A stretch of DNA of 35,114 nucleotides from JBBIWA01 sp037439425 (GCA_037439425.1 JBBIWA010000063.1:1-35114); one strand, 5' to 3'. Numbered from the stretch's first letter, positions 14,560 through 23,358 are shown. The notes: generated from the sequence alone by a model not told the origin. Numbers and translations are program-made.

Positions 14560-17142
14560 TCACAAGGCCGCGACGCGCTGCTCTAAATCTTTCGTGATCT
14601 GCGATGAGTCGTCATCTGCGCTGAACTTGACCGGCTCGCCAAAGGTCACACTGACCTGACCAGGCCGCGCGAAATATTGCCTGCGCTGTTTGAGTTCAAA
14701 GAGGCCGTCAATTTTAACCGGCACGACCGGAACGTTCAGCTCCTTGGCCAGCAATCCGATCCCACCCAGGAAAGGACTCATCCGTCCATCTTCACTGCGC
14801 CGGCCTTCAGGAAAGACCAGCACCGAGTAGCCGCGATCAATCATCTCGCCGGCGAAAGTAAAGCTACGGCGAAAGCCGCTCTTCTGGGGCAGCGGAAAGA
14901 CATTGAAGATCGTGACAACCAAAACGTATTGCGCCAGCAAACGCAGCCGCGTAAAGAAGCTCACTGCTGCGGGCGGAAAGCGGAAGCCGCGCAGTATTTC
15001 GCCTTCCATAGCTATCGCTAATCGTCTTCTAAAACGCCCGGGCAGCGCCGAGAGGATCAAAGCGTGATCGGTCATGGTGAGGTGGTTGGAGACAATCAGC
15101 GCCGGCCCTGCGAGTTCTTGCAATCGTTCTTTGCCGCGCACGCGCACCCAGCACATCAGCCGTGTGAGCGGAAGAATCAGCAGATAAGACGTGATGAGCC
15201 TGAGCAGGCGGACAGGGAGGCGATGCGTCCATTCAGGATAAGGATATTGCGTGACACTCTCTTGGGTTCCTTCGTGAATCAGCCGCTCGATGTCGCTCAC
15301 CGTCGTGGCGGCGGTGAAGCTGGCTTCGTCCAGCTCGATCTGATACAGATCCTCCAGGGCGCTGAGCAACTCGACTCGGCCAAGCGAGTCGAGCTTGAGG
15401 TCTGTCACCAGATTGGCCGATGAATCCAGCCTGGCCGGAGCCTCTCCGGTGATGCGGGCAATCAGAGGCAACAGAGCTGATGAAGGACGAGGCGGCGCAG
15501 CGGCAGATGAAGGCAGCAGGTCGCTACCGCTCCTTGTACAGCAGGTCGCTACCGCTCCCTGTACTGTTAGTCCTTTCACCGCTTCGGCCACGATGTGCTT
15601 ACGCACTTTTTGTGTCGTTGCTGTGCGCGGGAAATCTGGCTCTGGCCAGATCACCCAGCGGCGAATCTGTTGGTACTCGCTTAAGCCTTGATTGGCGCGC
15701 CTGACTGCTTCTGCCGGGTCGGCTTGTGGCTGGCGCATAATCAGCACCGCCAGCGGTTCAGGGCCGCGAGCGCCTTCAACGCCGATCACGACGCTGTCCC
15801 GCACTTCTGCTTGAGCCTTCAGCGCAGCTTCAAGGTCCGCCGGATAGATGTTGACTCCAGCGGCAGTCACGATCACATCTTTCTTGCGACCTTTGAAATA
15901 GAGATTGCCCGCTTCATCCATCTCGGCGATGTCGCCCGTGCGCAGCCAGCCTTCTTCATTGACCAGTCGTTTCGCCTCAGCGCCCCAGTAGCCGGGGGAG
16001 ATGTTCTCCCCGCGCACCAGAATCTCGCCGCTTTCATCAAGTTTGACTTCCTGGCCGGGCACCGTTTTGCCAATCGAGCCGCGAGTTGTTTTGAAGGGAT
16101 GGTTGAGGCTGACCAGGGAGGCCGTTTCGGTCATTCCATATCCTTGAATGACGGCATATCCCAGTCTGCGCCAGAAAGCTTCGGTCTCTGGATCAAGCAT
16201 CGCGCCACCGGAAACGAAGGCCCAGAACTTCCAACCAAATTGGCGGTGAATCTGGTGAAACATCCACCAGCGTTTGAGGAAGTGCGCGCTTTCGGCTTTT
16301 TCCAGCGCCTGCCGAAAGCTTGCGGCCCGGCCGCGCGCTGCGTAGCTGCGCTCGATACGATCTCGCAAAGCATCTAGCTGGCGCGGCACTGCGGCGATGA
16401 CGGAGATGTGATGCCGCTTAACTGAAGCCATGATCTCCGATGGATTCAGCGACGGCTGAAAATAGACCTCGCCACCGAGCAGTTGCGGCACGAAGATGCC
16501 CATCAACTGGCCGAAGACATGGCTCAGGGGCAGCAGATTGAGAAAGCGGATCGGATGAAAGGGGCGCTCCCAGCGCAGATATTTCTGGAGCTCGCCTTCC
16601 AGCGGTTCGAGGTTAGCAAGCAGATTGCGATGAGTGAGGCACACGCCTTTGGGCTCTGCGGTCGTTCCTGAGGTGAAGATGATTTCAAGTAGATGGTCGC
16701 GTTTGAGATGGTCAACTTGATAAGGGGCAGAGGGATGATGCGCCACTGCTTGACTCAATTGATCGAGTCTCAGGGCTGGCAGCTTAAGATCGCAGGCTGT
16801 CGGTTCAGCTATGGTGTGAAGCAACAGTTTTGCCGCGACCTGCTGTTGGAGGCGCGCGACAAACTCTGGCCTGCTGTGCTCATCCAGCGGCACGACCACG
16901 ACACCGCGCAGCGCGCAACCGAAGAACGCTGCTACCCATTCAGGGCAATTCTCGCCCCAGATCAATGCGCGGTCGCCCTCTTTGAGCCCGCGGGCCTCGA
17001 GTTCGCGCGCCGATTGGAAGGCGGTAGTGGCTAAGCGAGCATAAGACCAGCGGAGGGTTCTCAATCCTCGCCGCGCCACGAAAGCGACTTCATCACGACG
17101 ACGGAGACAGTCATCGAGGAAGCTGGCAATGGTTTCGCGCAT
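14560..17142 (-). CDS. Acyl-CoA/acyl-ACP ligase - acyl carrier - PlsC acyltransferase fusion
   Basis: An 860-residue three-domain protein. Residues 1-520 are an AMP-forming ligase: TSGTTAEPKG (157-166), YGMTET (335-340), GWLRTGDIAEMDEAGNLYFKGRKKD (described by its key residues R401, D404) and the C-terminal catalytic lysine near 512. Residues about 555-625 are an acyl carrier domain with S586 in LKLDSLGRVELL. Residues about 640-860 are a PlsC acyltransferase with NHLTMTD (H687, D692) and FPEGRRSEDG (777-786). It likely activates a fatty acid, holds it on its own carrier domain, and transfers it to a lysophospholipid or similar acceptor, comparable to the Aas ligase/acyltransferase but with domain order reversed and a carrier added. 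The start lies 1 base after the stop of the lipoprotein gene, so the two are translated together. The linker contains a 25-base tandem repeat. Confidence 0.88.
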   Translation of the reverse strand: MRETIASFLDDCLRRRDEVAFVARRGLRTLRWSYARLATTAFQSARELEARGLKEGDRALIWGENCPEWVAAFFGCALRGVVVVPLDEHSRPEFVARLQQQVAAKLLLHTIAEPTACDLKLPALRLDQLSQAVAHHPSAPYQVDHLKRDHLLEIIFTSGTTAEPKGVCLTHRNLLANLEPLEGELQKYLRWERPFHPIRFLNLLPLSHVFGQLMGIFVPQLLGGEVYFQPSLNPSEIMASVKRHHISVIAAVPRQLDALRDRIERSYAARGRAASFRQALEKAESAHFLKRWWMFHQIHRQFGWKFWAFVSGGAMLDPETEAFWRRLGYAVIQGYGMTETASLVSLNHPFKTTRGSIGKTVPGQEVKLDESGEILVRGENISPGYWGAEAKRLVNEEGWLRTGDIAEMDEAGNLYFKGRKKDVIVTAAGVNIYPADLEAALKAQAEVRDSVVIGVEGARGPEPLAVLIMRQPQADPAEAVRRANQGLSEYQQIRRWVIWPEPDFPRTATTQKVRKHIVAEAVKGLTVQGAVATCCTRSGSDLLPSSAAAPPRPSSALLPLIARITGEAPARLDSSANLVTDLKLDSLGRVELLSALEDLYQIELDEASFTAATTVSDIERLIHEGTQESVTQYPYPEWTHRLPVRLLRLITSYLLILPLTRLMCWVRVRGKERLQELAGPALIVSNHLTMTDHALILSALPGRFRRRLAIAMEGEILRGFRFPPAAVSFFTRLRLLAQYVLVVTIFNVFPLPQKSGFRRSFTFAGEMIDRGYSVLVFPEGRRSEDGRMSPFLGGIGLLAKELNVPVVPVKIDGLFELKQRRQYFARPGQVSVTFGEPVKFSADDDSSQITKDLEQRVAAL
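15514..15563. repeat. 25-base tandem duplication inside the fusion gene
   Basis: Two adjacent 25-base units (15514-15538, 15539-15563), CAGCAGGTCGCTACCGCTCC plus five bases, one mismatch. The unit is not a multiple of three, so its two copies are read in different frames (QGAVATCC and RSGSDLLP) in the ligase-to-carrier linker around residues 525-547. Confidence 0.85.
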
Positions 17143-17143
17143 C

Positions 17144-18142
17144 TCACTTCAATGCCTGCTCAACGAAACGATTGGTGTAGGTAGTTGACAGGTCAATGTT
17201 AGCCTGCGCGACCTTTTCATCAAAGAGCTTGAGGACGGCGAGCGCGTTTTGCGCCGCCGCTTCGTGGAAGCGGCCATCGGGCGAAAAGGTCTCGCGCGAG
17301 TTAGTGAGCCCCTTCAGGTATAGCTCCTTGTTGCCGGCAAAATATTCCTCGGGCAGCGCCTGCGCAATCTCTTCAGCGCTTTTGCCCTGCATCCAGCGCA
17401 GCGCTTTGACGATGGCGTTGACGAGGCGCTGAGCGGTGGCGGGATGGCGCGCGATGAATTCCTGAGTGGTGTAGAGAGTCGCAAACGGATATTCGCCGCC
17501 GACAGTCTCTCTGCTCTCTTTTTCGGTGCGCGAATCAGCCAGGACCTTGATCAAGCCGCGCCCGTCAAGCATCGTGATCATCGGATCAGGATTGACCAGC
17601 GCATCCACTTGCTTTTGCTCTACTGCGGCGACGGCGCTTACGCTCGATCCAACGCCGATGGCTGAAACATCATCGGGCTTCAGTCCTTGTTTGCTTAGCA
17701 GAAAGTTGAGGAAGAAGTGAGTTGAAGAACCAGGAGCCGAGATCCCGACCTTCATCCCTTTGAGGTCACTGATCTGTTTGATGCGCTCCGCCAGGTCGCT
17801 GCGCACGCCCAGCGCCAGACCTGGATAGCGAGTGACCAGGACAATGGCTGTCAGGCTCTTCTTCTGAGCTTGCATCTGGATGGTGTGGTCATAGGCTCCC
17901 ATCACCACATCGGCCGAGCCGCTCACCATCGCTTGCAGAGCTTTGGCTCCGCCCGGAAAGTCATGAATTTCTAGCGACAGGCCCTCAGTCTTGAAGAAAC
18001 CGTTTTGCTCGGCAAGAGTCAGAGGTAAGTAGAGGATTGCGGTCTTGCCACCTACGGCCACGACAACTCTTTCTTTCTCTGCTTCAGGACTGGAGCAGCC
18101 ACTGAGCAGGCTAAAGATGATCACCAGGGACAGAAGCTTCAT
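17144..18142 (-). CDS. ABC-type substrate-binding lipoprotein, SsuA/NMT1 (THI5)-like
   Basis: A 332-residue protein with lipoprotein signal MKLLSLVIIFSLLSGCSS (lipobox LLSGC, Cys17). The mature part has the periplasmic type 2 binding fold of the nitrate/sulfonate/taurine and thiamine-precursor group: YLPLTLAEQNGFFKTEGL, GGAKALQAMVSGSADVVMG, LKGMKVGISAPGSSTHFF, VDALVNPDPMITML. The ATG at 18142 gives the clean signal peptide; an in-frame ATG at 18160 would begin inside the repeat head. No permease or ATPase gene is adjacent. Instead it is coupled to the ligase/acyltransferase fusion gene. The ligand may be a small organic acid or lipid-like molecule, but this is inference. Confidence 0.85.
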   Translation of the reverse strand: MKLLSLVIIFSLLSGCSSPEAEKERVVVAVGGKTAILYLPLTLAEQNGFFKTEGLSLEIHDFPGGAKALQAMVSGSADVVMGAYDHTIQMQAQKKSLTAIVLVTRYPGLALGVRSDLAERIKQISDLKGMKVGISAPGSSTHFFLNFLLSKQGLKPDDVSAIGVGSSVSAVAAVEQKQVDALVNPDPMITMLDGRGLIKVLADSRTEKESRETVGGEYPFATLYTTQEFIARHPATAQRLVNAIVKALRWMQGKSAEEIAQALPEEYFAGNKELYLKGLTNSRETFSPDGRFHEAAAQNALAVLKLFDEKVAQANIDLSTTYTNRFVEQALK

Positions 18143-18148
18143 TATTAA

Positions 18149-18434
18149 GGAGTCATTCATGTTGCGCTACGACGCGGGAGAAATGGTGAAAACCTGGGTA
18201 CGCACGCTTGCGAGCATGCGTAGTCTGAAGATGAGGGCGCGCTTAGTGGAGGTAGGCACGCCGGAGGCGTGCGTACCCAGGATTTTCCGCAGGAGTCATT
18301 CAGCTCGCGCTGCGACGCGGGAGAGATGATGAAGAGTTCACAAGCGCAGGCTCGCAAGCGTGCTCGGTCTCCAATAATAGCTGGCTTAACTAAGACCGGC
18401 ACGCAGCGTGCGTACCCAGGATTTTCCGCAGGAG
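18149..18434 (+). repeat. Palindromic leader module, copy C (tandem pair)
   Basis: First unit: head GGAGTCATTCATG (18149-18161), outer 15-bp perfect inverted repeat CCTGGGTACGCACGC (18193-18207) and GCGTGCGTACCCAGG (18267-18281), tail GGATTTTCCGCAGGAG (18280-18295). The second unit begins at the same GGAG (18292-18295, followed by TCATTCA) and ends in an identical tail at 18419-18434. The two units therefore share one GGAG at the junction. The head abuts the start of the minus-strand lipoprotein gene; no plus-strand gene follows. Confidence 0.85.
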
Positions 18435-18503
18435 TTAGTACAACGGATCAGGCTTGGGAGTTAAGCCAATATGCATGTCTGATCCCGCGGCTATAAATGG
18501 TCA

Positions 18504-18521
18504 GCATCGCCAAGGCGATGC
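18504..18521. repeat. Short perfect hairpin GCATCGCC-AA-GGCGATGC
   Basis: An 8-bp stem with 2-base loop, about 107 bases past the thiolase stop codon. No T-run follows on either strand. It may be a REP-like palindrome or a 3' stabiliser of the thiolase message. Confidence 0.55.
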
Positions 18522-18627
18522 CGGGCTACGGCGAGTCGAATCAGAGAACACTTCGCACCACGCCATCACACCCTGGACTCTTGTCAGAGACCTGGCCTGC
18601 TTCCAAACGCATCTCCGGGAAAGTCCC

Positions 18628-19863
18628 TTAAACGCGCTCAATGATCGTAGCGATTCCCTGACCACCGCCGATGCAGAGCGTGATCAAAGCAGTGCCCAGG
18701 CCACGCCGTTCAAGCTCATCCAGCGCTGTCCCCAGCAGGATCGCTCCCGTAGCCCCCAGCGGATGGCCGAGCGCGATGGCTCCACCATTGACATTGACCT
18801 TCTCGTGATCGAGTCCGAGATTGCGCATCACCTGCAGCGGCACGGTGGCAAACGCTTCATTGATCTCCCACAGATCAACGTCTCCCACCGTCATGCGCAA
18901 CTGCGCCAGCGCTTTCTTTGAAGCCGGAGTTGGAGCTGTGAGCATAATCAGAGGCTCAGCGCCGGAAGTGGCCATGGCCAGGATCTTCGCCCGCGGCTTG
19001 AGGCCGTGAGCTTTCACATACTCTTCCGAGGCGATCAGCACCGCCGCTGCTCCGTCCACAATGCCGCTCGAATTGCCCGCCGTGTGGAGATGGCGCACTT
19101 CTTTGATCTGCCTGTAGCGTTCGAGCACGATCTGATCAAATGTTTCGCCGTTGGGGCCGACCGGCTTGCTACCGAGTGCTGCGAAGGAAGGCTCAAGACC
19201 AGCCAGCGCTTCCAGCGTAGTGTTGGGGCGCGGATGCTCGTCCACTTCGAGCACTATTTCGCCGGTTGATGGGTCTTTGACTGCAAACAGGCTCTTCTTG
19301 AAATAACCTTCTTGTTGCGCGCGGGCAGCGCGTCGCTGCGACTCCAGAGCGAACTGATCAAGCTCTTCGCGGCTGAAATTTTCCAGCGTCGCAATCAGAT
19401 CGGCGCTGATACCCTGCGGCACCTGGAAGTGCTTTTTGCGCAGATGAAGATTGTTGCCGTCCAATCCCGATCCATCAGACCCCATCGGCACGCGCGACAT
19501 GCTTTCAACGCCGCCGCCTACCACCAGGTGCTGCGTCCCTGACATCACACCCATCGCTGCGAAGTTGACCGCCTGCAGGCCAGAACCGCAATACCGATTC
19601 AGCGAAACGCCAGTCACTTCCAGCGGCCAGTCGGCCGCCAGCACTGCGTTGCGAGCAATGTCGCCGCCTTGCTCGCCCGCTTGCGAGACGCAGCCGATGA
19701 CCACATCATCCACGTCGTTTTTGTTGATCCCTGTGCGCTCGGCCAGTTGATTGAGTGTCTGAGCGAGCAATTCCTGAGGATGAATATTGTTGAGCGCTCC
19801 TTTGCCCATCTTGCCTCGCCCCCGTGGGGTGCGAACAGCATCAATGATATATGCGGTTGCCAT
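18628..19863 (-). CDS. Thiolase (acetyl-CoA C-acyltransferase)
   Basis: A 411-residue cytosolic thiolase that either cleaves 3-ketoacyl-CoA in beta-oxidation or condenses two acetyl-CoA. N-terminal YIIDAVRTPRGRGKMGKGAL, nucleophile C92 in NRYCGSGLQAVN, base H367 in GGAIALGHPLGATGA and C397 in LCIGGGQG are all in place, so it should be active. FadA-type degradative enzymes share the RTPRGRGK start. ATG 19863 follows GGGAGGA (plus-strand 19869-19875). It is monocistronic, with repeats on both sides. It could serve the acyl-CoA degradation genes 5 kb away, but no direct link is seen. Confidence 0.92.
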   Translation of the reverse strand: MATAYIIDAVRTPRGRGKMGKGALNNIHPQELLAQTLNQLAERTGINKNDVDDVVIGCVSQAGEQGGDIARNAVLAADWPLEVTGVSLNRYCGSGLQAVNFAAMGVMSGTQHLVVGGGVESMSRVPMGSDGSGLDGNNLHLRKKHFQVPQGISADLIATLENFSREELDQFALESQRRAARAQQEGYFKKSLFAVKDPSTGEIVLEVDEHPRPNTTLEALAGLEPSFAALGSKPVGPNGETFDQIVLERYRQIKEVRHLHTAGNSSGIVDGAAAVLIASEEYVKAHGLKPRAKILAMATSGAEPLIMLTAPTPASKKALAQLRMTVGDVDLWEINEAFATVPLQVMRNLGLDHEKVNVNGGAIALGHPLGATGAILLGTALDELERRGLGTALITLCIGGGQGIATIIERV

Positions 19864-19916
19864 TTTGTTCCTCCCATCAAAGATTATTCATCTGAGTCTC
19901 TTGCTTGTCATTACCT

Positions 19917-20049
19917 AAATTTTTCGGCCTGTGCAATTGACCTGACGAGACCTGGGTTGAAGAGAGCCAAGCAGGAAACCAGGAGGACAAAAGAAACAAA
20001 CTGGTTACCCTTTTTGCTTCCCTTTCAACTCCCATAGGCCGAAAAAATT
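19917..20049. repeat. Inverted repeat flanking a short gap
   Basis: AAATTTTTCGGCCT (19917-19930) matches the reverse complement of AGGCCGAAAAAATT (20036-20049) at 13 of 14 bases, enclosing 105 bases between the thiolase and the next minus-strand gene. CTGTGCA follows just inside the left arm and just outside the right arm. The enclosed part should contain the thiolase promoter; no clear core promoter was identified. Confidence 0.5.
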
Positions 20050-20061
20050 CGATCTGTGCAG

Positions 20062-20412
20062 TTAGGCGGCGAGTCGCTTCTCGGTCAGAGGCGTCAGGCA
20101 CAGCGAACGTATCGCCGCCAACTCAGGCTGAAACTCCCGCTGGGCCTCTTTCACAGGCAGGGCCTCAAACAGATCCGACAGTTGCACTCCGCGACTCATC
20201 ACCACATCGGCTGTCCGGTCTCGCAGGCGCTGGCGCACGAACCGGCAATTCCCGGCGTGGAAGGAGAGGCGCACGGCATCGGCTGCACTGACCGAACCGC
20301 TCGCCAGCAACTCCACCAGGCCCAGGTTCAACAAGGCAAAGAGGACTAACTGTTGCTCGGGCGTGCTGCCTGCTTCAGAGAGGACGGTTTTGAGCCGGAT
20401 TCTATAGCTCAT
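20062..20412 (-). CDS. Hypothetical protein translationally coupled to M20 amidohydrolase
   Basis: A 116-residue protein, MSYRIRLKTVLSEAGSTPEQ onward, predicted mostly helical (LVLFALLNLGLVELLASG, LTPLTEKRLAA), soluble, with no signal peptide. No family recognised. Its ATG overlaps the stop of the amidohydrolase gene by one base (TGATG), the usual arrangement for translational coupling, so the frame is very likely real. Confidence 0.65.
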   Translation of the reverse strand: MSYRIRLKTVLSEAGSTPEQQLVLFALLNLGLVELLASGSVSAADAVRLSFHAGNCRFVRQRLRDRTADVVMSRGVQLSDLFEALPVKEAQREFQPELAAIRSLCLTPLTEKRLAA

Positions 20413-21722
20413 CAGTTCGCGGCTTGCTTGTGACGTTCCAGGTAATCAACCAGCAGATTGCTCATCACCTTGATGCCGACTGCGACGCTTGAATCATCGG
20501 CCAGAAAGGTCGGCGTGTGATGCCCACCGGAGGTAGTTCCGGGTTTGACCATGCCCAGGCGATAAAAGAAACCCGGAATTACATTCGAGAAGTAAGAGAA
20601 GTCTTCACCGCCCATGGTTGGTGGGAGTCGTTTCACCTTCTCTTTCCCCAGGATTCGTTCCAGCACAGGCACGGACTTGCGCGTCAGCTCAGGATTGTTG
20701 ATCACCGCTGGCACACCGTGTTCATACCGAATCACCTCATAGGTCGCGCCAGCAGCCGAGGTGATCCCTTTCAGCAGGCTAAAGAATTTCTCTTTGATGG
20801 TCTGGCGCACCTCTTCGCTATAAGAGCGAACTGTGCCCGACAGCATCACTTCTGCCGGAATAATGTTGTGCCGTTGACCGCCGTGAATCGTGCCCACAGT
20901 GATGACGCTTGGCTCAAGCGGCGAGAGGTTGCGCGACCGAATCGTTTGCAGCGCCAGAATGAATTGCGCGGCCGTCACAACCGGGTCAACCGATAATTCA
21001 GGGGATGCGCCATGCGCCTGTTTCCCAATGATCTTGACTTCAAAGGTGTCAGTGGCGGCCAGGGCCGGCCCTTCGGTGTAGCCTACCGTCCCGACCGGCA
21101 GCTCTGAGAAGGTGTGCAAACCGAAGATCACTTCCGGCCTGGGATTTTCCAGCACGCCCTGCGCAACCATCATCTTCGCTCCTCCATCTTCACCGCGCGG
21201 CGGCCCTTCTTCAGCCGGTTGGAAGATAAACTTGATCGTGCCTGGCAAATCTTTCTTCAAAGCTGTGAGCACCGAAGCCACACCTAGTTGCACGGCTGTG
21301 TGCACGTCGTGCCCGCAGGCGTGCATCACGCCGACTTCCTGACCATTATAGGTCGCCCGCACTGTGGATTTGAAAGGCAGGTTGGTCTCTTCAGTCACAG
21401 GCAGCGCATCCATATCGGCGCGGACTGCGATCACCGGGCCAGGCCTGCCGCCTTTGAGCAGCGCGACTACGCCGTGATGCGCAATGCCGGTTTGCACTTC
21501 CAGACCGAGCTTCCTCAAATGATCCGCTACCAGCCGGGCCGTCTTCTCTTCACGGTTTGAGAGCTCCGGGTATTGATGGATGTGCTGGCGCAGCCGGACA
21601 ATTTCAGCCTCTATTTTGGCTGTCTCTGCTTCTATGCGCTGCGCCCAGTCTTGAGCGGTGAGCATTGAAGGCAGTAATGTCAGAGTGAGAAAGAGACGAG
21701 AAAGCAGACTGATCAGCTTCAT
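20412..21722 (-). CDS. Exported M20-family amidohydrolase (hippurate/aminoacylase-like)
   Basis: A 436-residue metal hydrolase that removes N-acyl or related amide groups from amino acids or indole/benzoyl conjugates. Signal peptide MKLISLLSRLFLTLTLLPSM with cleavage near LTAQ. M20D motifs: VRADMDALPV, HACGHDVHT (C136, H138), QPAEEG (E171, E172) and MGGEDFSYF; C/H plus EE and a late His are the expected metal ligands. GAAAGGAG precedes ATG 21722 at good spacing; longer in-frame starts would ruin the signal peptide. M20D enzymes are often cytosolic, so export is notable and fits scavenging in the periplasm, in line with the secreted M14 peptidase elsewhere in the window. It is divergently transcribed from the oxidoreductase gene. 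Confidence 0.9.
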   Translation of the reverse strand: MKLISLLSRLFLTLTLLPSMLTAQDWAQRIEAETAKIEAEIVRLRQHIHQYPELSNREEKTARLVADHLRKLGLEVQTGIAHHGVVALLKGGRPGPVIAVRADMDALPVTEETNLPFKSTVRATYNGQEVGVMHACGHDVHTAVQLGVASVLTALKKDLPGTIKFIFQPAEEGPPRGEDGGAKMMVAQGVLENPRPEVIFGLHTFSELPVGTVGYTEGPALAATDTFEVKIIGKQAHGASPELSVDPVVTAAQFILALQTIRSRNLSPLEPSVITVGTIHGGQRHNIIPAEVMLSGTVRSYSEEVRQTIKEKFFSLLKGITSAAGATYEVIRYEHGVPAVINNPELTRKSVPVLERILGKEKVKRLPPTMGGEDFSYFSNVIPGFFYRLGMVKPGTTSGGHHTPTFLADDSSVAVGIKVMSNLLVDYLERHKQAAN

Positions 21723-21793
21723 GCAGATTGCTCCTTTCGTGAAAGTTGACATAATTGTGGGCAAGCTGGCTGATTAAATCAAGAGAGGTGGAG

Positions 21794-22756
21794 ATGAAGA
21801 AGCTACGATGGGGTCTGATTGGTTGTGGTGATATCGCGCAAAAGCGTGTGGCTGCGGCGCTGCGCGAGCTGCCAGGGAGCGAGCTAGTGGCCGTGAGCCG
21901 CGCGCGCGCCGAAGCTGCTGAAGAATTCGCTAGACGGTTCGGCGCGAGAAAATGGTATCCGGATTGGAAGGCGCTGGTTGCTGATTCGGAGATAGATGCC
22001 GTCTACGTGGCGACGCCGGTATATTTGCACGCCGAGCAGACCATTGCCGCTGCTGAGGCTGGCAAACACGTACTGTGCGAAAAGCCGATGGCCTTGAATG
22101 TCGCCGACTGCGATCGCATGATCGCGGCCTGCCGTGCCAGTCGCGTGAAGCTCAGTGTCGCTTACTATCGCCACTTTTATCCGGTCATCAACCGGATCAA
22201 AGAGATTTTGGTTTCAGGCGAGATCGGCCAGGCGGTAATCGCACAGATCAATGCCTTCGAGCGATTCAATCCTCAACCGGGCCATCCGCGTTATTGGTTT
22301 GTCAAAAAAGAGCTGGCCGGTGGCGGGCCGATGTTCGATTTCGGCTGCCATCGAATCGAGGTGCTGCTTAACCTCTTCGGCCCGATCACGGAGATTGTGG
22401 GTTTCACTGATCGCCTGCTGTTTGATCGGGAAGTGGAAGACACCAGCGCCGCCTTCTTCAAGTTCGCCAGCGGCGTGCGGGCGACGCTGACGGTGACTCA
22501 CGCTGCATTTGAGTCGCAGGACACCCTGGATATTTTCGGCAGCGAAGGGTCAATTCACGTGCCTGCGCTCAATCAAGGAGTGATGCGCCTTAAGACGGCT
22601 GAGGGAGAGCGCACCGAAACTCATCCGCCGCAGGCTAATTTCCATATGTCCTTGATCGCCGACTTCATCCGGGCAGTCTTTGAGGGAGGCGAGCCGAAAG
22701 TGGGCGGTGAAATCGGGCGTGAAGTCGCTCGCATCGAGGCAGAGATTTATGCCTAA
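21794..22756 (+). CDS. Gfo/Idh/MocA-family NAD(P)-dependent oxidoreductase
   Basis: A 320-residue protein. Rossmann N-terminus RWGLIGCGDIAQKRV with the GxGxxG-like GCGDIA, then VYVATPVYLHAEQTI and LCEKPMALN with the EKP lysine, and GGGPMFDFGCHRIEVL in the C-terminal domain, where the usual catalytic histidine (DFGCHRIE) is present. The substrate is normally a sugar, inositol or related polyol and cannot be read from sequence. ATG 21794 follows GAGAGGTGG. The 71-base divergent gap with the M20 gene should hold both promoters. Confidence 0.9.
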   Translation: MKKLRWGLIGCGDIAQKRVAAALRELPGSELVAVSRARAEAAEEFARRFGARKWYPDWKALVADSEIDAVYVATPVYLHAEQTIAAAEAGKHVLCEKPMALNVADCDRMIAACRASRVKLSVAYYRHFYPVINRIKEILVSGEIGQAVIAQINAFERFNPQPGHPRYWFVKKELAGGGPMFDFGCHRIEVLLNLFGPITEIVGFTDRLLFDREVEDTSAAFFKFASGVRATLTVTHAAFESQDTLDIFGSEGSIHVPALNQGVMRLKTAEGERTETHPPQANFHMSLIADFIRAVFEGGEPKVGGEIGREVARIEAEIYA

Positions 22757-23132
22757 GTGAGCAGAAGAAATTCTTCAGCTACGAAGGAGACAAAAGCAGT
22801 AGCTTGGCGCCAAACTGTGATCTGTGACAATGAGCCATTGACCCGCCCTGAAAGAGTGTTGAGTGGTGAGTGAGAGAGCCGGGGACAAGCGGCTACATCA
22901 TCGCCGTAGCGGTGGATGAGTACGGCTGCCCGCTCAACTTCAATCATCTGATCAGCAGGGCGCAACTTGCACAAGCTGACGCTCGCAAATGCGGCAAGCT
23001 AGCAGCAAGCTATATGATGCCAGTCCTTGCCCCGCCGTGCCGGTAGTTTCAGAGGTATCGCTCAACGCCTCAACGCTCACCGGATTCCCAAACCAACTTC
23101 GAGGGTGCCAGGATCAGCCTGGAGGTAACGCC
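22757..23132. other. 376-base gap
   Basis: No convincing gene. It contains copy 1 of a 39-base direct repeat (22963-23001). The last bases hold GGAGGT, the Shine-Dalgarno of the small coiled-coil gene at 23133. Confidence 0.5.
22963..23001 (+). repeat. 39-base direct repeat, copy 1 (copy 2 at 23965-24003)
   Basis: CAACTTGCACAAGCT followed by 24 bases ending GGCAAGCTA; matches 23965-24003 at 35 of 39 positions in the same orientation. The two copies flank the pair of small coiled-coil ORFs and leader module D, about 960 bases. Confidence 0.75.
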
Positions 23133-23345
23133 ATGGATGAAACAATCAACCTCGAACTGACTAGCGAGCAGGCAGCGCAACTGAGTGAGTTGATTGAAGA
23201 ACATCTCAAGGAGATGCGCGCGACAAACGAAGTGATGGCGCTCCGTCAGGTGGAACTGGAAGCACTGCGGGCAGAGACGAAAGCGATCATTGCACAGTTG
23301 CAGGAGAGAGCGGAGAGAGGCTGGAATGTTGAAGTAGATCATTGA
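23133..23345 (+). CDS. Small coiled-coil protein (70 residues)
   Basis: Starts MDETINLELTSEQAAQL; almost entirely helical with heptad spacing (LSELIEEHLKEM, LRAETKAIIAQLQERAE). ATG 23133 follows GGAGGT six bases upstream. No family recognised; the N-terminal LELTSEQAAQLSELI could act as a short dimerising helix. The next frame begins just after its stop, so the two are probably a pair that interact, but that is inference. Confidence 0.6.
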   Translation: MDETINLELTSEQAAQLSELIEEHLKEMRATNEVMALRQVELEALRAETKAIIAQLQERAERGWNVEVDH

Positions 23346-23358
23346 TCTGATTCGCCAG

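Noticed and set aside
18045..18329. Plus-strand 94-codon frame over the lipoprotein gene start and module C
   Set aside because: Its first part is antisense to the signal peptide region and its remainder is the repeat.
21755..21793. Upstream-extended start for the Gfo/Idh/MocA gene
   Set aside because: The extension precedes the Shine-Dalgarno GAGAGGTGG and lacks any conserved residues; the Rossmann motif begins right after ATG 21794.
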